Source of the DNA: Paenibacillus azoreducens | GTDB taxonomy: Bacteria > Bacillota > Bacilli > Paenibacillales > Paenibacillaceae | Direction of reading: 5' to 3' | NCBI RefSeq assembly: GCF_021654775.1 | Contig: NZ_AP025343.1 | Location: 248,001-312,000 of the forward strand | Length of the DNA: 64,000 bases | Part shown: positions 27,477 to 37,299 of the stretch, one piece after another | Layout: the number at the start of each line of letters is the position of its first letter | Numbering within the stretch: position 1 is the stretch's first letter | The notes under the pieces: model-generated | What the model was told of the DNA's origin: nothing | Seen by the model: the letters and a program-made list of their open reading frames with translations, nothing else | Databases searched by the model: none | Made by a program: the position numbers and the translations under genes

Positions 27477-28445
27477 ATGTCCAACAAAACGGAAACGGCT
27501 GCGCGGCTGCCCACCGGCATGAAGCCAAAAATAAGCAAGGACAACCGAATGTGGCGGTCAATTTGGAAGTACAAGGCGCTTTATTTGATTTCTATCCCCA
27601 GCATCCTCTATTTTCTGATTTTTAAATACATACCGCTGGGCGGCTCCGTCATTGCATTTCAGGAGTACAACATTTTTAAAGGTTTTAGCGGCAGCGATTG
27701 GGTCGGGTTCGCTCATTTTGCCGAAATGTTCAGGCATTACGATTTTTTGCGGATTTTGAAAAATACGGTGCTGATCGGGCTTTACGATTTGATTTTTGCG
27801 TTCCCGGCGCCGATTATTCTGGCGATCCTGCTCAATGAACTGCGGCTCGTGATGTTTAAACGGATTGTTCAAACCGTGGTGTACATGCCGCATTTCCTCT
27901 CCTGGGTGGTTATTGCCGGCATGTCGGTGGCGATTTTGTCGCCGACGACGGGTATTTTGAATCAGCTGCTTGGATGGTTTGGCATCGATCCTTTTTATTT
28001 TCTTGGTGATAACGCTTATATTCGCGGGGTGCTCGTAGGCTCGGGAATTTGGCGTGACACGGGTTACGGCACGATATTGTACTTAGCGGCCCTGGCAGGC
28101 ATTAACCCCGAACTGTATGAGGCGGCGCAAATCGACGGGGCTAACCGCTGGAAACAAACGCTGAAAATCACCCTGCCGGCGCTGCTGCCGACGATCATGA
28201 TTTTATTTCTGCTGCATATCGGCAAATTTCTGGATTTTGGCTTTGAACGGGTGTGGGTATTCCTGAATGCGCTGAACACTGAAAACGGCGAAATTCTCGA
28301 TACGTATATTTACCGGTCGGGGCTTTTATCGCAGCAGTACAGCTACACGACGGCGGTCGGATTATTCAAGTCGGTTGTCGGTCTGATGCTGGTGATGACG
28401 GGGAACTTCTTGAGCCGGAAAACAACGGGCGAAAGCCTGTATTAA
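27477..28445 (+). CDS. Carbohydrate ABC transporter permease (LplB-like)
   Basis: A 322-residue MalF/LplB-type permease with six transmembrane helices. The EAA coupling motif ELYEAAQIDGANRWKQTLKITLP is near residues 215-237. The long N-terminal frame before ATG 27477 is not used; AAGGAAG lies 8 bases upstream of this ATG. It is the first gene of a probable operon running to 37617. It imports sugar oligomers together with the next two genes. No ATPase is encoded here, so it would share an MsmX-type ATPase encoded elsewhere. Confidence 0.85.
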   Translation: MSNKTETAARLPTGMKPKISKDNRMWRSIWKYKALYLISIPSILYFLIFKYIPLGGSVIAFQEYNIFKGFSGSDWVGFAHFAEMFRHYDFLRILKNTVLIGLYDLIFAFPAPIILAILLNELRLVMFKRIVQTVVYMPHFLSWVVIAGMSVAILSPTTGILNQLLGWFGIDPFYFLGDNAYIRGVLVGSGIWRDTGYGTILYLAALAGINPELYEAAQIDGANRWKQTLKITLPALLPTIMILFLLHIGKFLDFGFERVWVFLNALNTENGEILDTYIYRSGLLSQQYSYTTAVGLFKSVVGLMLVMTGNFLSRKTTGESLY

Positions 28446-28463
28446 AAGGGGAGGGGAAACAGA

Positions 28464-29345
28464 ATGTATTCTAACGTCTCAAGAAGTTATAAAGCATTCA
28501 ATGTGTTTAATATCCTGTTCCTGACCCTGATCGGTCTGATGATGTTTCTCCCGTTTCTGAATGTTATCGCACAGTCGTTCAGCTCCTCGAGCGCCATTAC
28601 CGAGGGGAAGGTCAGCTTCTGGCCGGTGGAATTTACTCTGATCAATTATGAATATGTGTTTAGCGACGCTTCGATCTGGCGGGCTTTTGGGGTGTCAGTG
28701 TTCGTGACCGTCGTTGGTACGATGATCAATCTGATTGCCACGGCTACGCTGGCTTATCCGGTATCGAGACCCGAATATGTGGGCAGAAGGGTGATCGTGC
28801 TGATGGTGTTGGTGACGATGATATTCAGCGCGCCGCTGATCCCGAATTTTCTGCTCATCAAAAATCTGCATATGATGAATACCCCCTGGGCGTTAATCAT
28901 ACCGGGCGCGGTCAGCGCATTCAATTTTTTCGTCATGCATTCTTTTTTCAAGCAGCTCCCGCCCGAAATCATTGATTCCGCACGGATTGACGGCTGCGGC
29001 GAGTTGGGAATCATGATTCGTATGGTAACTCCGCTGTCCAAACCGGTTATGGCTTCGCTTGGGATTTTTTATGCAGTAAGTCATTGGAATTCGTATATGA
29101 GCGCTCTTTATTATATCGATCAGCCGAAATGGTGGCCCCTTCAGGTTAAGCTAAAACGAATGTTCGAAACGGACGATATCAGTATTGATCCCGGCGCTTC
29201 GCAGTTCAGCGATCTGGCGCATACCTCCCCCGAGGGGATTAAGATGGCGACGATCGTCATTGCGACGCTGCCGATTATAATGATCTATCCGTTTTTGCAG
29301 AGGCATTTCGTGAAAGGGCTTACGCTAGGGGCGGTTAAATCTTAA
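28464..29345 (+). CDS. Carbohydrate ABC transporter permease (YtcP/LplC-like)
   Basis: A 293-residue MalG/YtcP-type partner permease with six transmembrane helices. The EAA-like motif LPPEIIDSARIDGCGELGIMIRMVTPLSKP is near residues 168-195. The C-terminus YPFLQRHFVKGLTLGAVKS is the hallmark of this subfamily. It follows the first permease by 18 bp with AGGGGAGGGG upstream. Confidence 0.87.
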   Translation: MYSNVSRSYKAFNVFNILFLTLIGLMMFLPFLNVIAQSFSSSSAITEGKVSFWPVEFTLINYEYVFSDASIWRAFGVSVFVTVVGTMINLIATATLAYPVSRPEYVGRRVIVLMVLVTMIFSAPLIPNFLLIKNLHMMNTPWALIIPGAVSAFNFFVMHSFFKQLPPEIIDSARIDGCGELGIMIRMVTPLSKPVMASLGIFYAVSHWNSYMSALYYIDQPKWWPLQVKLKRMFETDDISIDPGASQFSDLAHTSPEGIKMATIVIATLPIIMIYPFLQRHFVKGLTLGAVKS

Positions 29346-29464
29346 AAAATGACAGGAACACATGAAGTTGCAACCTCACGCTCGCTTGAAATTTAAGGAT
29401 ACAATCTTCTTGCAAAATGAAGCTACCCGCGAGAAATTTCAATATTCGGAAAGAGGGGATCGGT

Positions 29465-31054
29465 TTGAAGAAGTGGGCAAGCTTGATGTTAACCTGTATG
29501 CTCGCCATCGGCCTTGCGGCTGGATGCTCGGGCAAAAATGAAACGAAGGAGGAGACCGCCGGCGGCGCGGAAACGAAAGGCGCGGAGAAGAAGACGGAAG
29601 CTGCGGACGGGGTAACTAAGTTTTCGATATCGCTGCGTACGCTCAACTTCGGGTATGTGGAGAAATCGCCGGATATCAATGCGGACAAATGGGTGAAAAA
29701 GCTGGAGGAGCTGACGAAAACCGATCTGGACATCCGCCTCGTGCCCCATAAAGAGTATGAGCAGAAGATGGCCCAAATGTTTGCCACTAATGAAATTCCC
29801 GATGTCGTGCAGGGCCAGGGCGGTACAACAGGCAAAGAAATGGCGGGCTCCGTGGAAGCAGGCGTATTTATGCCGCTGAATGATCTTTTGAAGCAGTACG
29901 GTCCGCATTTGCTCGAAAAAATTCCGAAAGAAGCATGGAATCGCATGACCTATCAAGGTAAAATCTATGGTATCCCGGAATGGCTGGGAAATCCTTCCCG
30001 CCGGGCGACATGGATTCGCAAGGACCTGCTGGAGAAAACGGGACTGCCTGTGCCCAAGACGGTCGACGATTATTTGAACGTGCTGCGCGCCTTCAAGAAA
30101 TTAGGCGTCGAGAACCCGTATATGGGACGGCAGGATTTTAAATACGCGGATACGTTTTTCGGTTCGTATGATGTGTTTCCATATCTAAGCCAGTTTGAGG
30201 AAGTAGACGGCAAGGTACAGCCGAAATTCCTTGACGAGGACAACATGATGAAAGCGCTATCTACTTATAAAACGATGTTTGACGAAGGGCTGATTAACAA
30301 AGAATTTGCAACGATCAACCCGACGACGTTCAAAAATACGATTTTGGCCGGCAAAGCGGGCATCTGGTCGATGAATGCGAACGAGCTGATCCAATGGCAG
30401 ACCCAAATGAAGGAAAGCGTGCCGGAAGCGCAGCTTGAAATTATTCCTTCTCCGGTCGGACCGGACGGCAAAGGCGGTTATTATCTCTATGGCGATGTGG
30501 CCCGTTCCTATTTCATTAATGCCAAATACGAGCATCCGGAAAAAATCATTCAATTCTTTGACTGGATGGTATCGGAAGAGGCGGAAGCATTTTTCACATT
30601 CGGGACTGAAGGCGAAAACTACACCAAAGACGGGGATAAAATCAATTACAAGCAGCCGACAGACGCCCAGGCCGTGGATGAAGAACGCTACCGCCAGGCA
30701 TTTCTGTGGCTGGTTCAAGATACAACTTACAATAAAGGCTCGCTTGGTCTAACGGAGGAAGGCAGAAATCTGATGAGCGTGTTTGACAATACGCTGGCGC
30801 ATGAAGGCCGGGACGGCATTGAGTTCGATCCGCGACTGGAAGCGCTGAAGAAGAACCCGGATATTACGCCGTTATCCGATACGCCTCCGCCGGTTCTGAT
30901 CACACATATGGTGAAAATGGTTTACGGCCAGGAGCCGATCGAAAATTGGCCTAAGGTGATTGAGGAGTGGAAATCCAAAGGGGGCAATGACGTTCTGAAG
31001 GAAGCTAATGAACGCTATCAGTCCAAGCAAGGCGTATTCCTGCCAAGAAAATAG
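29465..31054 (+). CDS. Extracellular sugar-binding lipoprotein
   Basis: A 529-residue lipoprotein (lipobox LAAGC at about 18-22) of the LplA/YtcQ type of solute-binding proteins, which present oligosaccharides to the two permeases. The mature protein has the typical GxxPDVVQGQGGTTGKEMAGSVEAG segment and a C-terminal NERYQSKQ end. I start at TTG 29465, with AGAGGGGATCGG upstream, which gives a compact signal peptide LKKWASLMLTCMLAIG; the longer frame lacks one. Confidence 0.85.
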   Translation: MKKWASLMLTCMLAIGLAAGCSGKNETKEETAGGAETKGAEKKTEAADGVTKFSISLRTLNFGYVEKSPDINADKWVKKLEELTKTDLDIRLVPHKEYEQKMAQMFATNEIPDVVQGQGGTTGKEMAGSVEAGVFMPLNDLLKQYGPHLLEKIPKEAWNRMTYQGKIYGIPEWLGNPSRRATWIRKDLLEKTGLPVPKTVDDYLNVLRAFKKLGVENPYMGRQDFKYADTFFGSYDVFPYLSQFEEVDGKVQPKFLDEDNMMKALSTYKTMFDEGLINKEFATINPTTFKNTILAGKAGIWSMNANELIQWQTQMKESVPEAQLEIIPSPVGPDGKGGYYLYGDVARSYFINAKYEHPEKIIQFFDWMVSEEAEAFFTFGTEGENYTKDGDKINYKQPTDAQAVDEERYRQAFLWLVQDTTYNKGSLGLTEEGRNLMSVFDNTLAHEGRDGIEFDPRLEALKKNPDITPLSDTPPPVLITHMVKMVYGQEPIENWPKVIEEWKSKGGNDVLKEANERYQSKQGVFLPRK

Positions 31055-31096
31055 AGCCCGATCCGTTTACTCGGCCCATAGTTCACCCGGTTGCCT

Positions 31097-31155
31097 TCAT
31101 CCGTGCAAAATCATTGGTTCAACTTATTTAGTCCCGATTCACCCATGCAAAATAT
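31097..31155 (+). promoter_or_regulatory. Direct repeats upstream of the response regulator
   Basis: TTCATCCGTGCAAAATCA (31097-31114) and TTCACCCATGCAAAATAT (31138-31155) match at 14 of the first 16 positions and lie 41 bp apart. A partial third copy TTCACCCGGTTGC is at 31082. Spaced direct repeats are the usual binding site of AraC-type regulators such as the one encoded immediately downstream. Confidence 0.45.
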
Positions 31156-31184
31156 ACGAAATCGAAAGGAGCTGCTACCGGAGC

Positions 31185-32222
31185 ATGTACCGAGTTCTTA
31201 TTGTCGACGACGAACCTATGATTCTGAAAGGATTGACGGTATTTTTGCGGCAGTCCGGGGTTGATATCGCCTCGATCCGCCCGGCCTCAAACGGCGAGGA
31301 GGCGCTTGCGGCGATAACGGAGGAGCTCCCCGATTTTGTATTTACGGATATCCGGATGCCGGTGATGGACGGACTTGCATTATGCGCGCGTATCGCGGAG
31401 ATGAATGCCCCGATTCAAACGGTCGTGATCTCGGGGTATGGCGATTTTACGTATGCGCAGACTTGCATCAGCTACGGTGTAAAAGAATATTTGCTTAAAC
31501 CGATCAGCAAGCGGGATTTGCAGGACACGCTCCGCAAACTTGTGCAGCGGGCGGAATCGGCGAAATCCGCCTCCTCTTATCTGTCCATGGCTAAGGTGGA
31601 CGAATGGATGCAGGAGATGGAGCAGGCGGTATATTACTTGAACCAAGAACGGGCGGAGGAGCTTCTGCAGATCTGGGAGCATGAGATGGCTTCATATCAT
31701 CTGCTGGACGCGCAGCGGATCGAAATGCTTGAGGAATTCCATGCTCTGCTCGCGAAAAAGCTGAAAGCCCGAGACGTAAACATCATGCTGCAGCCGCTGC
31801 AAATGGAGCGGGGGATGCCGTTCCCGGCCGCTTACCGGCAGTTTGCGGACGGTATTCGGCAAACGCTGCACTATCTGCAGAAGCGCAGGAAGGGCAAACT
31901 GAAGGACCCGATCGAAGAGGTGAAAAAATATATCGAGCACAATCTCGGCAGCGAAATATCGCTGGAGGAAGCTGCCGAACTGCTCGGGCTGCACCCGAAT
32001 TATTTCAGCGTCATGTTTAAGCAGATGACCGGGGAGACCTTCGTCCAATATCGGACGAAACGCCGGATGGAACATGCCAAGCGGATGCTGGGCGAAGAGC
32101 GGTACAGAATTACGGATATTTCCTATGCGGTTGGATACGCCGATCACTCCAACTTCACCAAAACCTTCAAAAAATATGAAGGCATTTCGCCTTCGGAATA
32201 CCGCCAGAAGCTGGGGATCTGA
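31185..32222 (+). CDS. YesN-type response regulator (receiver plus AraC HTH)
   Basis: A 345-residue regulator. Receiver domain: VLIVDDEPMILKG, phospho-acceptor Asp in FVFTDIRMPVMDG (about residue 54) and Lys in LLKPISK. The C-terminal AraC HTH (ISLEEAAELLGLHPNYFSVMFKQ and DISYAVGYADHSNFTKTFKKYEGISPSEYRQ, about 250-343) is complete. ATG 31185 has AAAGGAG 15 bp upstream and GGAG closer. It is coupled to the histidine kinase by 1-bp overlap and probably activates the surrounding transporter operon. Confidence 0.88.
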   Translation: MYRVLIVDDEPMILKGLTVFLRQSGVDIASIRPASNGEEALAAITEELPDFVFTDIRMPVMDGLALCARIAEMNAPIQTVVISGYGDFTYAQTCISYGVKEYLLKPISKRDLQDTLRKLVQRAESAKSASSYLSMAKVDEWMQEMEQAVYYLNQERAEELLQIWEHEMASYHLLDAQRIEMLEEFHALLAKKLKARDVNIMLQPLQMERGMPFPAAYRQFADGIRQTLHYLQKRRKGKLKDPIEEVKKYIEHNLGSEISLEEAAELLGLHPNYFSVMFKQMTGETFVQYRTKRRMEHAKRMLGEERYRITDISYAVGYADHSNFTKTFKKYEGISPSEYRQKLGI

Positions 32223-34078
32223 TGCTGCGTTTTTTTCGTAAAAGCATTTCGAACCGTATTTTCGGTTATTTCATGATCCTGATCGTCATTTCCTTGTCGG
32301 TGGTCGGCACCATCACTTATTTCCAATCCTCCAAGCTTCTGGACCGGCAGCTTGAACGGTATTTGTCGCAAATGATTGCCCATGCCGCCTATCATACGGA
32401 TCTGTATTTGCAAACATTCGATAATGCCAGCAAAACGATCTTGTCAAACGGCGATGTCTTGAAATTCATGGAGATGGACCCGGACAACGGTTACCAGTAT
32501 TATGAGCTGTCCCAGAAGATCCAAAGCGAGGTTTTTGATTCGGCATTTATTATCTATCCGCAAATCGAGCTGATATATATCATCAACCAGGACGGCAAGG
32601 CCATTACGACCAAGGATATCATTCAGGACGAAGTGAAGGATTACAAATCCTATTACGAGCTAATCGAAAAAAGTCTCCCGGAAAACGGCATGGGCGCGCT
32701 TATCAACTCGGCTTCGGTCGCGCCGGAGGATGACCAGTACATTACGTTTGTGAGACGGGTACGCGGCATCGTATCGCATAAACCGAGAGGCATTCTCGGA
32801 ATGAAGCTGAATACGCGGGAAATATCCAAACTATGGGGCCAAATGGATCTTGGGGATCAGGGGTATTCCTTTATTGTTGACGGTAAGGGGAACTTCGTGG
32901 ATAAGCCGAATCAGGCCGCGGCTAGCGAGTATATGAATGAAACCGTTAGGCGGAACCTGCTGGTTGGCGAGGAAACGTTCACGGCGCGTGTTGGCGGCAT
33001 GAAAAGGATGTATGTCTCGAAGCCACTGCATGCCGCCGATTGGCGCATGGTCATTTCGGTTCCGGTGAGCGAGCTGCGCCAGCCGATTCTGAACATCCGG
33101 TATACGACAGTCATCGCAGGGGCCGTCACTTTGCTGATCGCGCTCTGGATTGCCGGAAGATTCGGCAAGTCGCTCGTACAGCCGCTCAAGAAGCTTGTAC
33201 GGAACATGCGGCTGATGGAAAAAGGGGAGTGGCAAACCATCGATCCCGAAGACCGGCAGGATGAATTCGGTTATTTGATTCGCAATTATAATAAAATGTT
33301 AACCCGGCTGTCCGAGATGATTGAACGGGTGTATGAAGCGGAACTGAAATCCCAGAAGACCGAGCTGAATCTGCAAAGAATCGCGCTGGAGCAGCATAAG
33401 GCGGAATTCCAGGCGCTGCAGCTTCAGATTAACCCGCATTTTTTGTACAACACGCTGGAGACCATCAAGTGTTATGCGGTCGTGCAGGATTCCGAGGAGA
33501 TCATGGAAATGGTCGAAGCGATGGCGTCGATGCTGCGTTATGCCATTCAAACCAGTTTAACCGAGATTACGGTCGTCGATGAGCTCAAGCATGTGCTCAA
33601 TTACATGACGATCCTTCAGTACCGCACGCAAAGACAGTTTGAGCTGGATGTCGATATTCCGCCGGAACTGCTGCTTCACAGAATGGTCCGGCTTACTTTG
33701 CAGCCGCTGATCGAAAATATGTTTCAGCATGCTTTTCCAAACGGCATACAAAGTCAGCATCGCATCGGCATTCAAGGATTTGTGGAAGACGGCCGTTTTT
33801 TCCTCGTCGTGGCGGACAATGGAGAAGGCATGACGGATGAAAAACTGCATGCGGTAAGGGAGAAGCTCCGCTTGAACCAGCTTGCCGAAACGGACTCCCA
33901 TACGATGTACCATCAGGGTGGATTGGGACTCATGAACGTCCACCGCAGGATTCAAATGGTGTATGGCGACACGTATGGTTTAGCGATCGACAGCGTTATG
34001 CATGAAGGGACCAAAATCACGATGTCGCTGCCGCTTGACGGCAGCATGGCTTGCATATACGAGGAGGGAGCGGGATGA
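32222..34078 (+). CDS. YesM-type sensor histidine kinase
   Basis: A 618-residue membrane sensor. A transmembrane helix at about 12-32, an extracytoplasmic dCache-like sensor (about 40-285), a second helix near 292-312, a HAMP domain (about 313-370), and the His_kinase domain with phospho-acceptor in LQINPHFLYNTLETIK (about 399-414). The ATPase has LTLQPLIENMFQHAF and DNGEGM. It partners the preceding response regulator. The likely signal is a sugar bound by the cognate transporter system, by analogy with other YesMN pairs. Confidence 0.88.
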   Translation: MLRFFRKSISNRIFGYFMILIVISLSVVGTITYFQSSKLLDRQLERYLSQMIAHAAYHTDLYLQTFDNASKTILSNGDVLKFMEMDPDNGYQYYELSQKIQSEVFDSAFIIYPQIELIYIINQDGKAITTKDIIQDEVKDYKSYYELIEKSLPENGMGALINSASVAPEDDQYITFVRRVRGIVSHKPRGILGMKLNTREISKLWGQMDLGDQGYSFIVDGKGNFVDKPNQAAASEYMNETVRRNLLVGEETFTARVGGMKRMYVSKPLHAADWRMVISVPVSELRQPILNIRYTTVIAGAVTLLIALWIAGRFGKSLVQPLKKLVRNMRLMEKGEWQTIDPEDRQDEFGYLIRNYNKMLTRLSEMIERVYEAELKSQKTELNLQRIALEQHKAEFQALQLQINPHFLYNTLETIKCYAVVQDSEEIMEMVEAMASMLRYAIQTSLTEITVVDELKHVLNYMTILQYRTQRQFELDVDIPPELLLHRMVRLTLQPLIENMFQHAFPNGIQSQHRIGIQGFVEDGRFFLVVADNGEGMTDEKLHAVREKLRLNQLAETDSHTMYHQGGLGLMNVHRRIQMVYGDTYGLAIDSVMHEGTKITMSLPLDGSMACIYEEGAG

Positions 34079-34842
34079 CGATTGAACTGCTAGGGAAAAT
34101 CGCTTTGGTAACAGGCGCAAGCGCAGGGATTGGGCGGCAGATCGCGGAGACGCTTGCCGCGGCAGGGGCGGCCGTCGCCGTTCATTACCGGAAGGGGAAG
34201 GAAGAGGCGGAAGCGGCCGTCGCAAGCATCATCCAGGCAGGCGGCCGCGCGGCGGCATGTTATGCCGATGTGACGAAAGTTGGGGACATAACCTCGATGG
34301 TCGAGGAGATCGAAGCCAAACTGGGAGGATCCATCGATATCCTCGTGAATAATGCAGGCGACTTGATCAGCCGCGTGCCGAATACCGAGATGACCGAGGA
34401 GCATTATACCCGCGTCATGGATGTGAATTTCAAATCCTGTGTATTCATGAATAAACTTGTCATTCCCGGTATGATTGCCAAAGGCGCGGGGAAAATCATT
34501 CATTTGACCTCGGTGGCGGCGCATGACGGAGGCGGCCCCGGCGCATCCATATATGCGGCGAGCAAGGCTGCGGTAATGGCATATGCCAAAGGCCTCGCTA
34601 AAGAGGTTGCCCCGCATGGCATTAATGTGAACTGTATCTCACCGGGATTTATTGGACGAACCGCATTTCATGCCACACATACATCTAACGAAGGACGGCA
34701 GGCGACGGTGGCAAAAATTCCGCTCGGCCGGGAGGGCACTCCGCAGGATGTGGCGGATGCGGCGCTGTACCTGGCTTCCTCATTATCCGATTTCCTGACA
34801 GGAGAAACGATTGAGGTCAATGGCGGACTTTTCATGCGCTAA
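34075..34842 (+). CDS. Short-chain dehydrogenase/reductase (KduD/DehR-like candidate)
   Basis: A 255-residue classical SDR. NAD(P)-binding TGASAGIGRQIAE (about 12-24), NNAGD at about 90, catalytic Ser in HLTSVAA and Tyr/Lys in SIYAASKAAVMAY (about 154-166). The start ATG 34075 overlaps the kinase stop (ATGA) and follows GGAGGGAGCGGG. Its position between sugar-uptake genes, a heparinase-like lyase and a KdgF-like cupin suggests it reduces a keto-sugar acid from uronate breakdown, such as 5-keto-4-deoxyuronate products. This is inference from context. Confidence 0.8.
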   Translation: MTIELLGKIALVTGASAGIGRQIAETLAAAGAAVAVHYRKGKEEAEAAVASIIQAGGRAAACYADVTKVGDITSMVEEIEAKLGGSIDILVNNAGDLISRVPNTEMTEEHYTRVMDVNFKSCVFMNKLVIPGMIAKGAGKIIHLTSVAAHDGGGPGASIYAASKAAVMAYAKGLAKEVAPHGINVNCISPGFIGRTAFHATHTSNEGRQATVAKIPLGREGTPQDVADAALYLASSLSDFLTGETIEVNGGLFMR

Positions 34843-34860
34843 AAAACAGAGGATGGAGGC

Positions 34861-37197
34861 ATGCTTTTCATGAACGCCACGAATATGTTGTACCAGCCTT
34901 TAAGCGGTGATCTGACGGTTCAATACCACCCTGGCGAGGATACAAGGCTCAGCGAAAATCCGCCGCGGTTCACCTGGATTCCCGCCAAGCTGGAAGATGA
35001 CCGATATATGCTGGAGATATCCTCTTTGCCTGAGTTCGGCCCCAAAGAAACAAAAACTTACGGACCGATTCCCTTTAACTTTTTTACACCCGATGAGGCA
35101 CTGATTCCGGGCTGTTATTATTGGCGTTATGCACTTATCGATGGCCAAGGGGCGGAGGGTTCGCTGTCGGAATGGAGCCGGGTACGGAAATTTGAGGTCC
35201 CTGCCCATTTGCCGGAGACACCTTTGGCGGCGCGTGCGGAACGGTATGCGGGGGTACGGGCCGTACATCCGAGGTTGTGGCTGCAGGCAGATGAACTTGA
35301 AGCTTTCCGGGAACGGCTCAACCAAGATGCAGCTAGTACGGGCTGGCCGGAATTTTATGAGCGGTCGGTCCTGCCTTGGACCAGCCGGGAATTAATCGCG
35401 GAGCCCGCGCCGTATCCAGGCAATAAGCGGACGGCTGCGCTTTGGCGGCAAAGCTATCTGGCCTGCCAGGAGGTGCTGTACGCGATCCGGCATTTGAGCA
35501 TTGCAGCTGTCGTCCTGAAAGATGCGGCGCTTAAGGATCAGGCCAAGCGGTGGCTGCTTCATGCGGCTTCTTGGGATCCCGATGGGCCGACCAGCCGGGA
35601 TTATAACGACGAGTCCGCATTCCGGATCGCCGGGGCGCTCGCTTGGGGGTACGACTGGCAGTATGATGAGCTAACGGTTGATGAACGCGGGCTCGTCCGG
35701 GAAAGGCTGCTGCAGCGTACCCGCCAGGTCGCCGTTCATGTCATTGAACGTTCCAAAATCCATCAGGTGCCTTATGACAGCCACGCGGTTCGCTCCCTTT
35801 CTTCCGTATTGGTGCCTTGCTGTATCGCTTTGTTTGACGAAGAGCCGGAGGTCAGGGAGTGGCTGGATTATACGGTGGAGTATTATTACACGCTTTTCTC
35901 ACCTTGGGGAGGGGAAGACGGCGGATGGGCGGAAGGCCCGCACTATTGGACTACGGGTATGGCATATCTGACCGAAGCGCTGAATTTGCTGAAAAACTTT
36001 GCAGGGCTGGACGTATTCCGGCGGACGTTTTTTCAGCATACGGGGGATTTCCCCCTCTACTGCTACAGTCCCGTCGCGTCGACCCGCGCCTCGTTTGGAG
36101 ACAACTCCTCGCTGGGTGACGACATCATCAAGAAGGTAGGCTTCAACATGCGCCAGTATGCCGGGATTACGGGCAATGGCTGGTATCAATGGTATTACGA
36201 ACAGCTGAAGGACCGGAATCCGGAAGCGGATGATTTATTTTATAACTATGGCTGGTGGGACTTCCGCTTTGACGAGCTGATGTACCGCCATAATTATCCG
36301 CAGGTTCCGGCGGTGGAGCCTGAAGGAATAAAGCCGGTCAAATGGTTCCGCGACATCGGCTGGGTGGCGATGCATCATCAGATGCATAAACCGGCGGAGC
36401 AAATATCACTGGTCGCCAAAAGCAGCCGATATGGCTCCGTCAGCCACAGCCATGGCGATCAGGGCGCTTTTCTGCTGCATGCTTTCGGTGAGCCGCTTGC
36501 GATCGAAAGCGGTTATTATATCGCTTTTAACAGCTCCATGCACCTGAACTGGCGCAGGCAGACGCATTCGAAAAACGCCATACTGATCGATGGCCGCGGA
36601 CAGTTCGCGGATATGAACAAAGCGCTTAATATTGCGGCGAAGGGCGAAGTGGAGGATGCTTTCCACCTTAGGGATTACTCCTATGTGCGGATGAATCCGA
36701 CGCAGGCTTATCTTGAGCATGTGCCTTATTTGAAGCAGTATAAGAGGGAGATTTACTTTGTGCAGAATGCATATTTCGTGATCGTGGATTCGGTGGATCT
36801 GGAGCAGCCAGCCCGCATTCAATGGTTATTCCATACCCTTTACGAAATGGAACTGAGGGGGCAGTCGTTTCATGTTCACGGCCGCAAGGCTGATATGGAA
36901 GGCCGGTTTGTGTTCAGTTCAGCGGGGGATCTTGCTTTGACCCAGTCGGATGAATTTACGGGTGTGGACCCTGCGGAGATTGAAGGTTTGGAGAGACATT
37001 GGCATCTTCGCGCCGAGACGCCGGCAGCGGCCTCACACCGGATTGCCACGCTGCTTGTACCGAAACGCCACAGCGAGCGCGGCAAATACGTGTCGTATTT
37101 TATGGATGACCAAGGTTTTAGTTATAATCTCTATTTTACGGATAACGGGCGGACGCAGAAGATTGAGATCAGTAAAGCGTTTAAGATCGAAAATTAG
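34861..37197 (+). CDS. Heparinase II/III-family polysaccharide lyase
   Basis: A 778-residue protein with an N-terminal beta-sandwich-like region (DUF4962-type, residues ~20-120, WIPAKLEDDRYMLEIS...YYWRYALIDGQGAEGSLSEWS), an alpha/alpha-toroid (about 140-430; EDGGWAEGPHYWTTG), and a heparinase II/III-like beta domain starting around 500 (YGSVSHSHGDQGAFLLHAFG and LAIESGYY). Such enzymes cleave uronate-containing polysaccharides by beta-elimination and give unsaturated oligosaccharides. No signal peptide is visible, so it probably acts on imported oligomers. It is 18 bp after the SDR gene. Confidence 0.8.
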   Translation: MLFMNATNMLYQPLSGDLTVQYHPGEDTRLSENPPRFTWIPAKLEDDRYMLEISSLPEFGPKETKTYGPIPFNFFTPDEALIPGCYYWRYALIDGQGAEGSLSEWSRVRKFEVPAHLPETPLAARAERYAGVRAVHPRLWLQADELEAFRERLNQDAASTGWPEFYERSVLPWTSRELIAEPAPYPGNKRTAALWRQSYLACQEVLYAIRHLSIAAVVLKDAALKDQAKRWLLHAASWDPDGPTSRDYNDESAFRIAGALAWGYDWQYDELTVDERGLVRERLLQRTRQVAVHVIERSKIHQVPYDSHAVRSLSSVLVPCCIALFDEEPEVREWLDYTVEYYYTLFSPWGGEDGGWAEGPHYWTTGMAYLTEALNLLKNFAGLDVFRRTFFQHTGDFPLYCYSPVASTRASFGDNSSLGDDIIKKVGFNMRQYAGITGNGWYQWYYEQLKDRNPEADDLFYNYGWWDFRFDELMYRHNYPQVPAVEPEGIKPVKWFRDIGWVAMHHQMHKPAEQISLVAKSSRYGSVSHSHGDQGAFLLHAFGEPLAIESGYYIAFNSSMHLNWRRQTHSKNAILIDGRGQFADMNKALNIAAKGEVEDAFHLRDYSYVRMNPTQAYLEHVPYLKQYKREIYFVQNAYFVIVDSVDLEQPARIQWLFHTLYEMELRGQSFHVHGRKADMEGRFVFSSAGDLALTQSDEFTGVDPAEIEGLERHWHLRAETPAAASHRIATLLVPKRHSERGKYVSYFMDDQGFSYNLYFTDNGRTQKIEISKAFKIEN

Positions 37198-37299
37198 GGA
37201 TTCTTCACTGCAACGCCTTCATAGGCGGGGGATGAATGGCTCTTTGGAATAAGGGGGGCTTTGGGCAAGGAATCATATTTACGGAAGGGAGAATGTGGG

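Noticed and set aside
34861..37197. The heparinase-like gene as a secreted enzyme
   Set aside because: No signal peptide is visible at the N-terminus (MLFMNATNMLYQPL), so an intracellular role is more likely.
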